Counted from the stretch's first letter, positions 34,448-43,988 are shown. The stretch is 64,000 bases of DNA from Galbibacter sp048266365 (GCF_048266365.1 NZ_JBLWZP010000008.1:1-64000); one strand, 5' to 3'. Numbers and translations: made by a program. The notes: generated from the sequence alone by a model not told the origin.

Positions 34448-34697
34448 CTTATAAATTTACACTTTTTTGACGTACCTAAGTGATACTGATGTATTTAAAG
34501 CATAATTCATCGCTAAAATAACATGAATTAAACGAAAACTTAACAAACCCGTTGCCTTTTAAGATCCCGGGAGGTTAATTGATAACGTTAAAACTTCTTT
34601 GATTTCCCTCAATAGAATCCGAATCGAATACCAACAATGCCAAACAAATTGTATTTTTAACTTCTAATGTCTAAACTTATACGTTAAGATTCTATAA

Positions 34698-37600
34698 ATG
34701 AATACATTAAAAGAAATACACCATAAATTATCCTTGTTTTTACGCAAGTACTACTTCAATGAACTTTTGAAAGGTCTCTTTCTGTTTATATGTGTGGGTT
34801 TGTTGTATTTCATAGCAGTTGTGTTACTGGAATATTTTCTTTGGTTAGATACTACTGCACGACTCCTTTTATTCTGGACATTTGTGGGCATTGAATTTCT
34901 CTTGTTTATCAAATTCATCTGTATTCCACTATTGTATTTATTCAAACTCAGAAAAGGGATTGACTATAAAGAAGCTTCTAAGATTATAGGAAATCATTTT
35001 CCAAAGGTAGGCGACAAACTTTTAAATCTATTACAACTCGCCGAGGACAAGAAACAATCAAATTTATTACTGGCCAGCATTGCGCAAAAGGGCGAAGATC
35101 TAAAACCCATCCCATTTCAACGCGCCGTCAGTTATAAGAAGAACTTAAAATATGCCTATTACGCCGCCATTCCGGTTCTTAGTATTCTGGTGGTAGTGCT
35201 TATTGGAAAAATCAACACCTTCACGGATAGTTATAAACGAGTTGTCGACTACCAAACCGCGTATATCCCTCCTGCTCCCTTTGAATTTTTGATTGTTAAT
35301 GATTCCCTTAAAACCCTAAAAGGAAAATCTTTTACCCTAGAAGTGCAAACTACGGGAAGTAAGATTCCACAGGACATACAAATTGTCATCGGTGATAAGC
35401 AATTTTTTATGGAAAAAGCCAGCAGTGGCAAGTACCAATACAGGTTTCAACAACCCGTAGAAAACACTAAATTTGAATTACTGGCCACCGATGTGACTTC
35501 CCTGCCCTATGAGCTTGAAGTCATTCCGACACCAAGTTTACTGTCGTTTAAAATGACCTTAAATTATCCCGATTATACAGGTAAAAGTACTGACACCATA
35601 AAGAGTACCGGAAATGCCACCGTTTTAGAAGGAACAGAGATCCATTGGGCCTTTAATGCGGAAGATACAAAGTCTGTTTCTATAGCTCTTCAAGACAGCA
35701 CCCATATCTTATCCAACAGAAATCAGCATTTTTCGTTAAGCAAACAAATTTTCATCAACTCCTCTTATACGGTGGCAACAAGCAATGAACATCTCAAAAA
35801 CTTTGAAAAGCTAAACTTCAACATCGCAGTAATAAAGGACAAACATCCCTCCATAAAGGTTGAAGAGCATATTGATAGCAGTGCTATAAATCGAAAAATC
35901 TACACAGGTGCTATAAGTGATGATTATGGTATTGGAAAATTAGAGGTTCACTACAAAAACCTGGCTAACGATAGTCTGTTTACGGCAGACATTCCTGTTA
36001 TGGGACAAACCGTTGATCGTTTTGTATACGAATTTCCAATGGGCCTAAAGATTAAAGAATCCGAGGACTATGAATTCTATTTTCAAGTAACTGATAACGA
36101 TGCTTTAAGAGGTGGAAAAGTAAGTAAAAGTCAACGCTTTCACTATAGAAAATTAAGCAACAGCGAACTTCAGGATAAACAATTGGAAAATCAAAAACAA
36201 ACCATTGACCAATTGCAAAACACTATCGAAGAATCCCAACTACAAAAGAAACAGTTAAATGAAATTAACGACATTAATAAGCAAAAGAATCAACTTAACT
36301 TCAACGATAAGAAAAGAATAGATCAATATTTATCTCGTCAGCTTCAACAAAATGAAATGATGGAGAAGTTTCAAAACAAGCTCAGTGAGAACCTCAGTCA
36401 ATTTCAAAAAAATAATGATGAAAAGTCTGAATTCAACAAGCTACTTAAGGAGCGATTGGAAAGACGACAGCAGCAACTCAAGGAAAATGAGAAAATGATG
36501 GAAGAGCTCGCAAAACTTACCGATAAAATCAACAAAGAAGAACTCAGCAAGCGCCTAGAAGAAATGGCCAAAAATCAGAACAACAACAGTAGGAGTTTAG
36601 AGCAAATTCTTGAACTGACTAAGAGATACTATGTACAGGCCAAGGCTGAAAAACTAAAAAAGGATATTCTTTCAACTGCCAACCAACAATCAGAGTTGGC
36701 AAAGAAAGAAAATAGCCAAAGCGCAGACCAACAAAAACTCAACTCGCAATTTGAGCATATTGAGCAGGAGTTGGATCAACTTCAAAAGGAAAATGAAGCG
36801 CTGAAGAAACCCATGGAAATAGGAAGGGATAAGACTCTTGAAGAACAAATTAAAAACCATCAAAGGGAGGCAATTAAACAATTGGAGGAGCCGAACTCAA
36901 AGCAAAATGCACAAGAATATCAAAAAAAGGCAGCTGATAAATTAAAGGAATTGGGTAATAGCATGAACCAAAATATGCAGTCTGCAAACCAGGACAGTTT
37001 ACAAGAGGATACTAAAATGCTAAGACAAATTTTGGACAATCTTGTACTGTTTTCTTTAAAGCAAGAAAGCCTAATGAAAAGCATTGGAGTCCTCAAGGAA
37101 ACAAACACAAACCTATCGGTATATTTAAAGCAGCAGAACGATCTAAAATCTGTATTTGAACATGTTGATGATAGTCTCTTCACCCTTTCACTTAGACAGC
37201 CAAAACTTACAGAACAAATTAATGCTAACGTCAATGATGTGTATTATAATATTGACAAGGCTCTAGCGGAATTTGCAGAGAATCGTTCATACCAAGGAGT
37301 ATCCTATCAGCAATATGCGCTTACAGCAACGAATACCTTAGCGGACTTTTTGAGTGATCTCTTAGATAATATGCAAGAAACTTTATCTATAGGTTCCGGT
37401 AATGGTTCTCAAGATTTTCAATTGCCGGACATAATCCAATCACAAGGACAATTAAACCAAGAGATGAAAAATGCCATAGAACAACAGCAGAAAAATCAAC
37501 AAAGTGGCAAGGAAGGATCTCAAGGAGAAGCAAAAGGAGAAAACCCTACTGAAGGTCCAGGTGGTGAAGCCATGTCCGAAAAATTATTTGAAATCTACAA

Positions 37601-37988
37601 ACAACAACAATTTCTTAGAAATGCTTTAGAACAGCAACTCGACAAGTTCAATAAACCATCGGATAAGCTTACTTCAAAAAAATTAGTTGAAACCATGAAG
37701 CAACTAGAAGAAGATTTAATAGAAAAAGGATTTACCAAAGCCAATGAACAAAAAATGTTGCAACTTCAGCATCAATTACTAAAATTAGAAAATGCTGCCG
37801 TGCAACAAGGTCAAAAACCAGAACGAGAAAGTCATACAACCGAGCAAGAATTTACCAATCCTACAAAAAAGTTAAGCCCTGAACTTCAACAATATTTAAA
37901 TGAAGTTGAAATATTAAACAGACAAAGCTTACCTTTGCGGCGAATTTATAAAGAAAAGGTGAACACCTATTTTAAAACAGATGATTAA
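34698..37988 (+). CDS. DUF4175 family large membrane-anchored coiled-coil protein
   Basis: The 1096-residue protein has two N-terminal transmembrane helices (about 23-47 and 53-80) and a third near residue 150-170. A beta-rich domain (about 200-480) and a very long Gln/Lys/Glu/Asn-rich helical region (about 490-780 and 920-1050) follow, clearly coiled-coil. This matches the DUF4175 family of Bacteroidetes, whose function is unknown. Most of the chain should lie in the periplasm. It overlaps ybeY by 8 bases and is followed by mnmG, a common flavobacterial gene order. A structural or envelope-spanning role is inference only. Confidence 0.8.
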   Translation: MNTLKEIHHKLSLFLRKYYFNELLKGLFLFICVGLLYFIAVVLLEYFLWLDTTARLLLFWTFVGIEFLLFIKFICIPLLYLFKLRKGIDYKEASKIIGNHFPKVGDKLLNLLQLAEDKKQSNLLLASIAQKGEDLKPIPFQRAVSYKKNLKYAYYAAIPVLSILVVVLIGKINTFTDSYKRVVDYQTAYIPPAPFEFLIVNDSLKTLKGKSFTLEVQTTGSKIPQDIQIVIGDKQFFMEKASSGKYQYRFQQPVENTKFELLATDVTSLPYELEVIPTPSLLSFKMTLNYPDYTGKSTDTIKSTGNATVLEGTEIHWAFNAEDTKSVSIALQDSTHILSNRNQHFSLSKQIFINSSYTVATSNEHLKNFEKLNFNIAVIKDKHPSIKVEEHIDSSAINRKIYTGAISDDYGIGKLEVHYKNLANDSLFTADIPVMGQTVDRFVYEFPMGLKIKESEDYEFYFQVTDNDALRGGKVSKSQRFHYRKLSNSELQDKQLENQKQTIDQLQNTIEESQLQKKQLNEINDINKQKNQLNFNDKKRIDQYLSRQLQQNEMMEKFQNKLSENLSQFQKNNDEKSEFNKLLKERLERRQQQLKENEKMMEELAKLTDKINKEELSKRLEEMAKNQNNNSRSLEQILELTKRYYVQAKAEKLKKDILSTANQQSELAKKENSQSADQQKLNSQFEHIEQELDQLQKENEALKKPMEIGRDKTLEEQIKNHQREAIKQLEEPNSKQNAQEYQKKAADKLKELGNSMNQNMQSANQDSLQEDTKMLRQILDNLVLFSLKQESLMKSIGVLKETNTNLSVYLKQQNDLKSVFEHVDDSLFTLSLRQPKLTEQINANVNDVYYNIDKALAEFAENRSYQGVSYQQYALTATNTLADFLSDLLDNMQETLSIGSGNGSQDFQLPDIIQSQGQLNQEMKNAIEQQQKNQQSGKEGSQGEAKGENPTEGPGGEAMSEKLFEIYKQQQFLRNALEQQLDKFNKPSDKLTSKKLVETMKQLEEDLIEKGFTKANEQKMLQLQHQLLKLENAAVQQGQKPERESHTTEQEFTNPTKKLSPELQQYLNEVEILNRQSLPLRRIYKEKVNTYFKTDD

Positions 37989-38391
37989 TTTTCATTACGA
38001 AACAGATTTTATAATTGACAATCCAGTTCAGTATAGTAGTTGGATAGAAAATATCATTTTGTCAGAATCCAAAAATTCTGGAGAAGTGAATTATATTTTT
38101 TGTGATGATGATTACCTCTATAAAATAAATGTAGATTACCTAGATCACGACACACTTACAGATATCATTAGTTTTGATTATTCTGATCACACCACTATTC
38201 AAGGAGATATATTTATTTCCATACAGCGTGTTAAAGAAAATGCCGAGGAATTCAATGTGACTATAGAGAATGAACTTCGAAGAGTTATGGCTCATGGCAT
38301 CCTACACTACTGTGGATATAAGGATAAAACCGAAGAAGATACTAAAATAATGCGACAAAAAGAAGAAGAAAAAATCGCCTTATTTAAATAG
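37981..38391 (+). CDS. ybeY: Endoribonuclease YbeY (rRNA maturation factor)
   Basis: YbeY is a metal-dependent single-strand endoribonuclease involved in 16S rRNA 3' maturation and ribosome quality control. The 136-residue product carries the zinc-site motif as HGILHYCGYKDKTEED. The third ligand position has Lys-Asp where proteobacterial proteins have Asp-His, a variant I associate with Bacteroidetes. The conserved Arg in ISIQRVKENA is also present. Its ATG overlaps the last 8 bases of the DUF4175 gene, so translation is probably coupled. Confidence 0.93.
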   Translation: MINFHYETDFIIDNPVQYSSWIENIILSESKNSGEVNYIFCDDDYLYKINVDYLDHDTLTDIISFDYSDHTTIQGDIFISIQRVKENAEEFNVTIENELRRVMAHGILHYCGYKDKTEEDTKIMRQKEEEKIALFK

Positions 38392-38432
38392 ACTCCCCAA
38401 TCAATCCCATATAGAACAAGGCTTACCCCAGC

Positions 38433-38448
38433 TGTTTCACGTGGAACA
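38433..38448. promoter_or_regulatory. parS-like ParB binding site 1
   Basis: TGTTTCACGTGGAACA differs at one position from the classic 16-mer TGTTTCACGTGAAACA and at one from TGTTCCACGTGGAACA. It lies between ybeY and mnmG, 42 bases after the ybeY stop, in non-coding DNA. parS sites normally cluster near the chromosome origin. Confidence 0.7.
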
Positions 38449-38554
38449 ACAAAAAAACAACTATGGAACAAAACATCCTTTGCGCCTCGCATTGGATACT
38501 GTTTTAAATTTCGTTTTTTTGCAAAACAAATAGAAAGTAAAAAAACCCAAATTT

Positions 38555-40426
38555 ATGTTTGATAAAGAATATGATGTAATTGTTGTAGGTGCAGGTCATG
38601 CCGGTTCAGAAGCTGCCGCAGCTTCGGCAAACATGGGCGCCAGCACCCTACTGGTAACAATGAACCTTCAAAACATAGCACAAATGTCTTGTAATCCGGC
38701 CATGGGTGGAATTGCTAAAGGACAGATTGTAAGAGAAATTGATGCCATGGGTGGATATTCTGGAATTGTTACTGATAAAACAGCAATACAATTCAAAATG
38801 CTCAACAAATCAAAAGGTCCTGCGATGTGGTCTCCAAGAGCACAAAGTGACCGTATGCGATTTGCAGAACAATGGCGTTTAATGTTAGAACAAACACCAA
38901 ATGTAGATTTCTATCAAGAAATGGTGTCAGGTCTTATAATAGAGAAGGATATTATAAAAGGCGTTCGAACTTCATTAGGAGTTGAAATAAGATCTAAAGC
39001 CGTTGTACTTACAAACGGAACTTTTTTAAATGGACTTATCCATATTGGAGATAAACAATTTGGAGGTGGTCGTGCAGGTGAAAAAGCCGCAACAGGAATA
39101 ACCGAAGAACTCGTTAGATGTGGATTCGAATCTGGCAGAATGAAAACTGGAACACCCCCTAGAGTAGATGGTCGTTCTTTAGATTTTAGCAAAATGGTTG
39201 TACAACCAGGTGATGAAAATCCAGAAAAATTTTCGTACACAGATCTCACAAAACCCCTAACTCATCAACGAGATTGTCATATGACATATACTAGCCCCCT
39301 AGTTCATGATTTACTTAGAGAAGGTTTTGATCGTTCGCCAATGTTCAATGGAAGAATCAAAAGTATAGGACCGAGATACTGTCCATCCATAGAAGACAAA
39401 ATAAACAGATTTGCAGATAAGGATCGTCACCAAATGTTTATAGAACCAGAAGGATGGGATACGGTTGAATATTATGTCAATGGTTTCTCAACTTCATTAC
39501 CAGAGGAAGTACAATTCAAGGCGCTAAGATCTGTAGTAGGATTCGAAAACGTGAAGTTCTTTAGACCAGGTTATGCTATAGAATACGACTACTTCCCTCC
39601 TACACAATTAAAGCATAGTTTAGAGACTAAACTGGTAGAAGGTTTATATTTTGCGGGTCAAATTAATGGTACTACCGGATACGAAGAAGCAGCTTCTCAA
39701 GGTTTAATCGCTGGAATAAACGCAGCTCTAAAAGTTCAAGAAAAACCAGAGTTTATATTACAAAGGAACGAAGCTTATATAGGAGTATTAATAGATGATC
39801 TTATTACAAAAGGAACTGAAGAACCATATCGTATGTTTACTTCTAGGGCGGAATATCGTACCCTACTTAGACAAGATAATGCTGATTTACGTCTTACTCC
39901 TAAAAGTCATGAAATTGGACTAGCGTCAGAAGAACGATTAAAACGAATGGAAGAAAAACAAAAAGCTTCCACTGCATTTGTACACTTTTTTAGAGAAACA
40001 AGTGTTAAGCCTGAAGACATAAATCCAATATTAGAATCAGTCGATTCATCCACGATGAAGCAATCAGATAAGATGTTTAAAATCTTTGCGAGACCAAATA
40101 TTACTCTTGATCTTTTAAGAAAATTAGATACTGTAGAAAACTATATTCAACAAAATAATCTGGATAGTGAAGTCTTAGAGCAAACAGAAATCCAAGTTAA
40201 ATATGCAGGCTATATAGATAAGGAAAAAAACAATGCAGATAAGTTAAACCGTCTAGAAGATATCAAAATCCCAGATCATTTTAATTATGATAATCTAAAA
40301 TCATTATCATTTGAAGCTAAAGAAAAATTAAAAAAGATTAGACCTATAACACTTTCACAGGCCTCCAGAATTAGTGGAGTTTCACCGAGTGATATAAGTG
40401 TTATGCTCGTTCATATGGGTAGATAA
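38555..40426 (+). CDS. mnmG: tRNA uridine-5-carboxymethylaminomethyl modification enzyme MnmG (GidA)
   Basis: MnmG works with MnmE to place a carboxymethylaminomethyl group on wobble U34 of certain tRNAs, using FAD. The 623-residue length is normal. The FAD-binding motif GAGHAGSEAA lies at about residues 12-21 and the family signature GxKTGTPPRVD appears as GRMKTGTPPRVD. The C-terminal GidA-associated domain ends SRISGVSPSDISVMLVHMG. The gene follows ybeY after 163 bases and is bracketed by two parS-like sites. No mnmE is in the window. Confidence 0.97.
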   Translation: MFDKEYDVIVVGAGHAGSEAAAASANMGASTLLVTMNLQNIAQMSCNPAMGGIAKGQIVREIDAMGGYSGIVTDKTAIQFKMLNKSKGPAMWSPRAQSDRMRFAEQWRLMLEQTPNVDFYQEMVSGLIIEKDIIKGVRTSLGVEIRSKAVVLTNGTFLNGLIHIGDKQFGGGRAGEKAATGITEELVRCGFESGRMKTGTPPRVDGRSLDFSKMVVQPGDENPEKFSYTDLTKPLTHQRDCHMTYTSPLVHDLLREGFDRSPMFNGRIKSIGPRYCPSIEDKINRFADKDRHQMFIEPEGWDTVEYYVNGFSTSLPEEVQFKALRSVVGFENVKFFRPGYAIEYDYFPPTQLKHSLETKLVEGLYFAGQINGTTGYEEAASQGLIAGINAALKVQEKPEFILQRNEAYIGVLIDDLITKGTEEPYRMFTSRAEYRTLLRQDNADLRLTPKSHEIGLASEERLKRMEEKQKASTAFVHFFRETSVKPEDINPILESVDSSTMKQSDKMFKIFARPNITLDLLRKLDTVENYIQQNNLDSEVLEQTEIQVKYAGYIDKEKNNADKLNRLEDIKIPDHFNYDNLKSLSFEAKEKLKKIRPITLSQASRISGVSPSDISVMLVHMGR

Positions 40427-40431
40427 TTATA

Positions 40432-40453
40432 AAGGGTTCCACGTGGAACCCTT
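40432..40453. promoter_or_regulatory. parS-like site 2 within a 22-base perfect palindrome (possible terminator of mnmG)
   Basis: GGTTCCACGTGGAACC (40435-40450) contains the 14-base core GTTCCACGTGGAAC, identical to the perfect parS palindrome known from pseudomonads. The perfect symmetry extends to 22 bases. It starts 5 bases after the mnmG stop and is followed by CTTATTT, so it could also fold as a transcription terminator. Confidence 0.65.
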
Positions 40454-40491
40454 CTTATTTGAATTAATACTATCTTGCAATCTTTTTATAC

Positions 40492-41340
40492 ATGAAAACA
40501 AAATCTACACACATAATGTGCAAGGATCACCTAGTTAGCGGTGAAGAATTCCAGATAAAAGAAACATCTAGAAAGGGTATTTTAAAAACACTTCCTGTGC
40601 CTGAACCAAACAAAATTGGTGACTATTACGCTAGTGAATCTTATATTTCACATACAGATTCAAAGGATAATTTCATTGATAAAATATATCAACTGATCAA
40701 AAAAATTTCCATCAAAAGAAAGTATAGAACCATACTTAAATATAAAAAGGATTCCAAAACGCTCCTCGATATTGGTAGTGGGACAGGGGATTTTTTAAAT
40801 GTCTCTAAGGACTATAATATAAGTTCAATAGGCACAGAACCAAACGAACATGCAAGAGAATTGTCACGGAAAAAAGGCAATACCATAGTTGAGTATTTGG
40901 ATCAAATCCAGGATAAAAAGTTTGATGTAATTACAATGTGGCATGTACTTGAACATGTATATGATCCAACAATGTATTTAAAAAAAATACATAATTTATT
41001 ACATCGAGATGGTTTACTTCTAATTGCCGTCCCCAATTATAAATCTTATGATTGTAAATATTACAAATCAAATTGGGCGGCTTATGATGTACCACGTCAT
41101 TTATGGCACTTTAGTAAAAGTGGTATGAAACAATTAGTAGAAGAGCAGGATTTTAAAATTACAAAATTAAAATCCCTACCATTCGATTCATTTTATGTAA
41201 GTCTATTATCAGAAGAAATTAAAAGCGGAAAGAAAAATATCGTCAAAGCATTTTATATTGGCCTTTTGTCAAATTTAAAAGCCCTTAGTACTAAGGAGTA
41301 CTCTTCAATACTCTATATAGTAGAAAAAAATACGAAATAA
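40492..41340 (+). CDS. Class I SAM-dependent methyltransferase
   Basis: The 282-residue protein has the SAM-binding motif I as LLDIGSGTGDFL (about 91-102), an acidic post-motif in IGTEPNEHAREL, and motif IV/post-II as MWHVLEHVYDP. The lysine-rich N-terminal 80 residues and the C-terminal region (VPNYKSYDCKYY, DVPRHLWHFSKSG) match methyltransferases often found in polysaccharide or cell-wall clusters. No such cluster is present here. It lies 65 bases after mnmG and may be in its transcript. The substrate is unknown. Confidence 0.85.
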   Translation: MKTKSTHIMCKDHLVSGEEFQIKETSRKGILKTLPVPEPNKIGDYYASESYISHTDSKDNFIDKIYQLIKKISIKRKYRTILKYKKDSKTLLDIGSGTGDFLNVSKDYNISSIGTEPNEHARELSRKKGNTIVEYLDQIQDKKFDVITMWHVLEHVYDPTMYLKKIHNLLHRDGLLLIAVPNYKSYDCKYYKSNWAAYDVPRHLWHFSKSGMKQLVEEQDFKITKLKSLPFDSFYVSLLSEEIKSGKKNIVKAFYIGLLSNLKALSTKEYSSILYIVEKNTK

Positions 41341-41532
41341 AGCTTTAGAAGACATTTAAGAGTATTACATACGTAAGATATATATTGATAATGATATTAC
41401 ATTTAAAGTGTTTTAAATCGCTTTAAATAAGCTTAATTCTAATAACTAAAACCTATTCAATGTTTAATTATTATAAATTGTATAAATACTAATAATTTAA
41501 TCGTTCTAAATCAAAAATTCCAGTTTGTTTTC

Positions 41533-41540
41533 TATTTTTG
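41533..41540 (+). promoter_or_regulatory. -7 box for the OmpH/Skp-like gene
   Basis: TATTTTTG fits TAnnTTTG, 26 bases before the ATG at 41566. No properly spaced TTG was seen. Confidence 0.4.
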
Positions 41541-41565
41541 CTATCAACATAAATTTAAATAAAAA

Positions 41566-42075
41566 ATGAAGAAAATAATTCTAATAATAACCGTTGCCCT
41601 GGCATCTATTTCTTGCCAACAAGACAAAATTGCTTTTGTCGACAATACCAAACTTCTAAATGAATATCAAGAGAAGATTGACATTGAAGCAAAATATAAA
41701 GGTAAGTTTGAAATTTTTGGTAAAAAGAGAGATAGTATAACTCAAGTTTTCCAAGGTGAAGCACAAGCGTTTCAACAAGAAGCTCAAAAACTTTCTCAAA
41801 GTGTAGCTCAGGAAAAATACCAAACGTTAATGCAAAAGAGTCAAACGATTCAACAACAAGTTCAAATGGAAGAACAACAATTAGCAATGGAAAGTCAAGG
41901 CGAAATTGATAGTCTTCTTAAAAAAGTTAAAGTATTTGTAGAGGACTATGGTAAAACTAACGGTTATACCTATATCCTTGGAAAAAATGATGCTGGTAGT
42001 GTAATGTATGGAGAAGATAGCAAAGATATTACTGATGAACTTCTAAAGGCATTAAACGATGCTTACAAAAAATAA
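41566..42075 (+). CDS. OmpH/Skp-family periplasmic chaperone, predicted lipoprotein
   Basis: The 169-residue protein has an N-terminal lipobox (ASISC, Cys17) instead of the cleavable signal of classical Skp. IAFVDNTKLLNEYQE, the family's N-terminal strand, follows, then a long Gln/Glu/Lys helical hairpin (about 55-120). The C-terminus, YGKTNGYTYILGKNDAGSVMYG, is the typical ending. Skp chaperones carry unfolded outer-membrane proteins through the periplasm using helical tentacles. Lipidation would tether this one to a membrane. It is a single gene with its own -7 box and terminator. Confidence 0.88.
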   Translation: MKKIILIITVALASISCQQDKIAFVDNTKLLNEYQEKIDIEAKYKGKFEIFGKKRDSITQVFQGEAQAFQQEAQKLSQSVAQEKYQTLMQKSQTIQQQVQMEEQQLAMESQGEIDSLLKKVKVFVEDYGKTNGYTYILGKNDAGSVMYGEDSKDITDELLKALNDAYKK

Positions 42076-42098
42076 GTGATTCGTTTACAATACAATTT

Positions 42099-42126
42099 AA
42101 AGACGCTTTACAAAGCGTCTTTTTTT
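42099..42126 (+). terminator. Rho-independent terminator of the OmpH/Skp-like gene
   Basis: AAAGACGCTTT (42099-42109) pairs with AAAGCGTCTTT (42112-42122) across a two-base spacer, so the innermost pairs must open. The 3' arm runs into a seven-plus T tract. Confidence 0.9.
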
Positions 42127-42208
42127 ATGCCCCTAAATTAAGGCTCAAAATATAGTACATATCATTTGTCTCGATAAATTACATAGGAAAAAATAAAATG
42201 TCCAACTG

Positions 42209-42238
42209 TTGAAAAATTAAAATAGATCATTACATTTG
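42209..42238 (+). promoter_or_regulatory. Promoter of tRNA-Val, TTG-N19-TACATTTG
   Basis: TTG (42209-42211) and TACATTTG (42231-42238) are separated by 19 bases, an exact fit to the flavobacterial consensus. The -7 box ends 48 bases before the mature tRNA 5' end. Confidence 0.75.
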
Positions 42239-42286
42239 CAACCATCATCCTATCGGATATTAGTACGTAATATCCTAGCTTGAAAT

Positions 42287-42361
42287 GGGTCATTAACTCA
42301 GTTGGTTTAGAGTGTCACCTTGACAGGGTGGAAGTCACTGGTTCGAGTCCAGTATGACCCA
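42287..42361 (+). tRNA. tRNA-Val (GAC)
   Basis: A 75-nt cloverleaf with acceptor arms GGGTCAT and ATGACCC. The D arm is TAACTCAGTTGGTTTAGA. The anticodon loop TTGACAG gives anticodon GAC, and the T arm contains GGTTCGAGTCC. CCA is not encoded. A full promoter lies upstream. Confidence 0.95.
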
Positions 42362-42386
42362 CAATTTTCAACTTTTCAAACACTAT

Positions 42387-43079
42387 TTACTGCTGTTTGT
42401 TCTCCCGAATGTTTTCAATAACATTCTTTATCTTTTCTTTCTCCCCCGGGAAAAATCCTTGAAGGATTAGTACAAATCCAAAGAAGATAATAATCAAACT
42501 TATTATACGCTTGATTTTGAATATTCTACGAGGTGTAAGTTTGGTTCTTAATTGCTTCGCCAATAATATTTTAAAACAATCTATGATTAAATAAGTAGCA
42601 AGAATACTGCTCATGAAGATAAATATACGCTTATCATCCATTTCCAATTTTGGTCCAAAAATAAAGATGATTCCTAACCAAAAACCAAGCACACCAATAT
42701 TGATAAAATTTAAAAGAAAACCCTTGATAAATAATCTAAAGTAATTACGTTTAACGGTAACTTGATTAATAACATTTCGGATGTCCCGTTTAAAATCCGT
42801 TTTACATTTTCGATAGGACACATATCCATAAGCAATAAGGATAATACCTCCAAAAATAAATAAAGAAGGTTCATCCTTAATCTTATGTAATATTTTATTA
42901 GTACTGAAATAGGCAATTAGAATGAATAAGAAATCTCCTAATACCACCCCTAAATCAAAGGCAAGTGCAGCTCTAAAACCCTTTACAGCTCCCGTCTGTA
43001 ACAAAACAAAGAAAACAGGTCCAATGGTAAAGGCTAACAAGATTCCAAGCGGTATAGCCGTAAAAATATCTTGAATCAT
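42387..43079 (-). CDS. LysE/RhtB-family amino-acid exporter
   Basis: The 230-residue integral membrane protein has about six transmembrane helices. Its N-terminus, FTAIPLGILLAFTIGPVFFVLLQTG split over the first helix, carries the family motif GPxxxxV. LysE-family transporters export amino acids or related small molecules in exchange for protons. The C-terminal tail is basic and polar. A TACCTTTG -7 box lies at 43137-43144 on the minus strand, 57 bases before the start. It is convergent with tRNA-Val, and the substrate cannot be predicted. Confidence 0.85.
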   Translation of the reverse strand: MIQDIFTAIPLGILLAFTIGPVFFVLLQTGAVKGFRAALAFDLGVVLGDFLFILIAYFSTNKILHKIKDEPSLFIFGGIILIAYGYVSYRKCKTDFKRDIRNVINQVTVKRNYFRLFIKGFLLNFINIGVLGFWLGIIFIFGPKLEMDDKRIFIFMSSILATYLIIDCFKILLAKQLRTKLTPRRIFKIKRIISLIIIFFGFVLILQGFFPGEKEKIKNVIENIRENKQQ

Positions 43080-43234
43080 TTAACTATAGATCAATAAACA
43101 GTTTAAGGTATCCCAAAATAATGAGACCGAACAAAACAAAGGTACACAATGCTAATCATTCTTCTCATATTGAAAACAAAAAGTATACTCCCCTAAACAT
43201 TAAGCAACTTAAACCTAATCAAGAATTGTCCTTA

Positions 43235-43912
43235 TTATTTTTCATTAATAGTACCACCGATAAAGGTTTGTTTTTCCAAAACCTTTGGGTTACCATATAC
43301 ATTAATCGTACCTCCAACTCTAACTTTGGCATCAGCATAATCACTGGCCAAAATATCAGCCGAACCACCTGCTTTTACCATAACCCTAGTCTGAGAGGAT
43401 TGCAATTCTTTTCCATTAAATTGACCTCCGGTGTTTACATCAACATCCTGATTGGAGGCGGTTCCTTTTAAACTTAAAATACCACCTGAACTTGCTTTGG
43501 CTTCCAATCTTTCTACGTCTAAGGACAACTCAATTTCCGCCTTCTCTTGAACACGTAGGTCTATATCAATTTGTGAAAAGGTATCCTCACTGGTAATGAA
43601 TGAATTTTCGTTAGCATCAATAGCATCAATCATACCTTTGGTATACAAGGTAATATAGGTAGTATAACCGTTGAATACCTCATTGATATTCATACGAATT
43701 TTCAACTTTCCATTCTTATTAACAAGTACAACTTCAGATGTATTTTTTCCAGAAATAATAGCTTTATTCTTATTGCCTTGGATCAAGGTAACTGAAAGAC
43801 CATCATATACTTTTACTTGGTGAAATTCACCAAGATCCTTTGTTAAATTATCTTGGGCCACCAAAGAAGTTGCACCACATAAAAACATAAATATCACTAA
43901 ATACTTTTTCAT
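43235..43912 (-). CDS. Head GIN domain (DUF2807) secreted protein
   Basis: The 225-residue protein has a signal peptide ending SLVAQ (about residue 20). A repetitive beta-rich domain follows, with short strands typical of a right-handed beta-helix or autotransporter-head fold (PF10988-type). The end, VRVGGTINVYGNPKVLEKQTFIGG, is the family's hallmark GGTxxVYG-PK pattern. Members are abundant in Bacteroidetes and are thought to be periplasmic or surface-exposed, with no established function. It lies 155 bases before the LysE gene on the same strand, probably as a separate transcript. Confidence 0.85.
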   Translation of the reverse strand: MKKYLVIFMFLCGATSLVAQDNLTKDLGEFHQVKVYDGLSVTLIQGNKNKAIISGKNTSEVVLVNKNGKLKIRMNINEVFNGYTTYITLYTKGMIDAIDANENSFITSEDTFSQIDIDLRVQEKAEIELSLDVERLEAKASSGGILSLKGTASNQDVDVNTGGQFNGKELQSSQTRVMVKAGGSADILASDYADAKVRVGGTINVYGNPKVLEKQTFIGGTINEK

Positions 43913-43988
43913 TGCTTTTTGGTTTAAATTAAAAAATTAAAGGTAAGTGAGAATTTAAATTTCAAAGAATTCTAAAACCCAAAAAATG

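Noticed and set aside
43121..43471. 116-codon plus-strand frame opposite the GIN-domain gene
   Set aside because: Antisense shadow overlapping the real gene; no protein family character.
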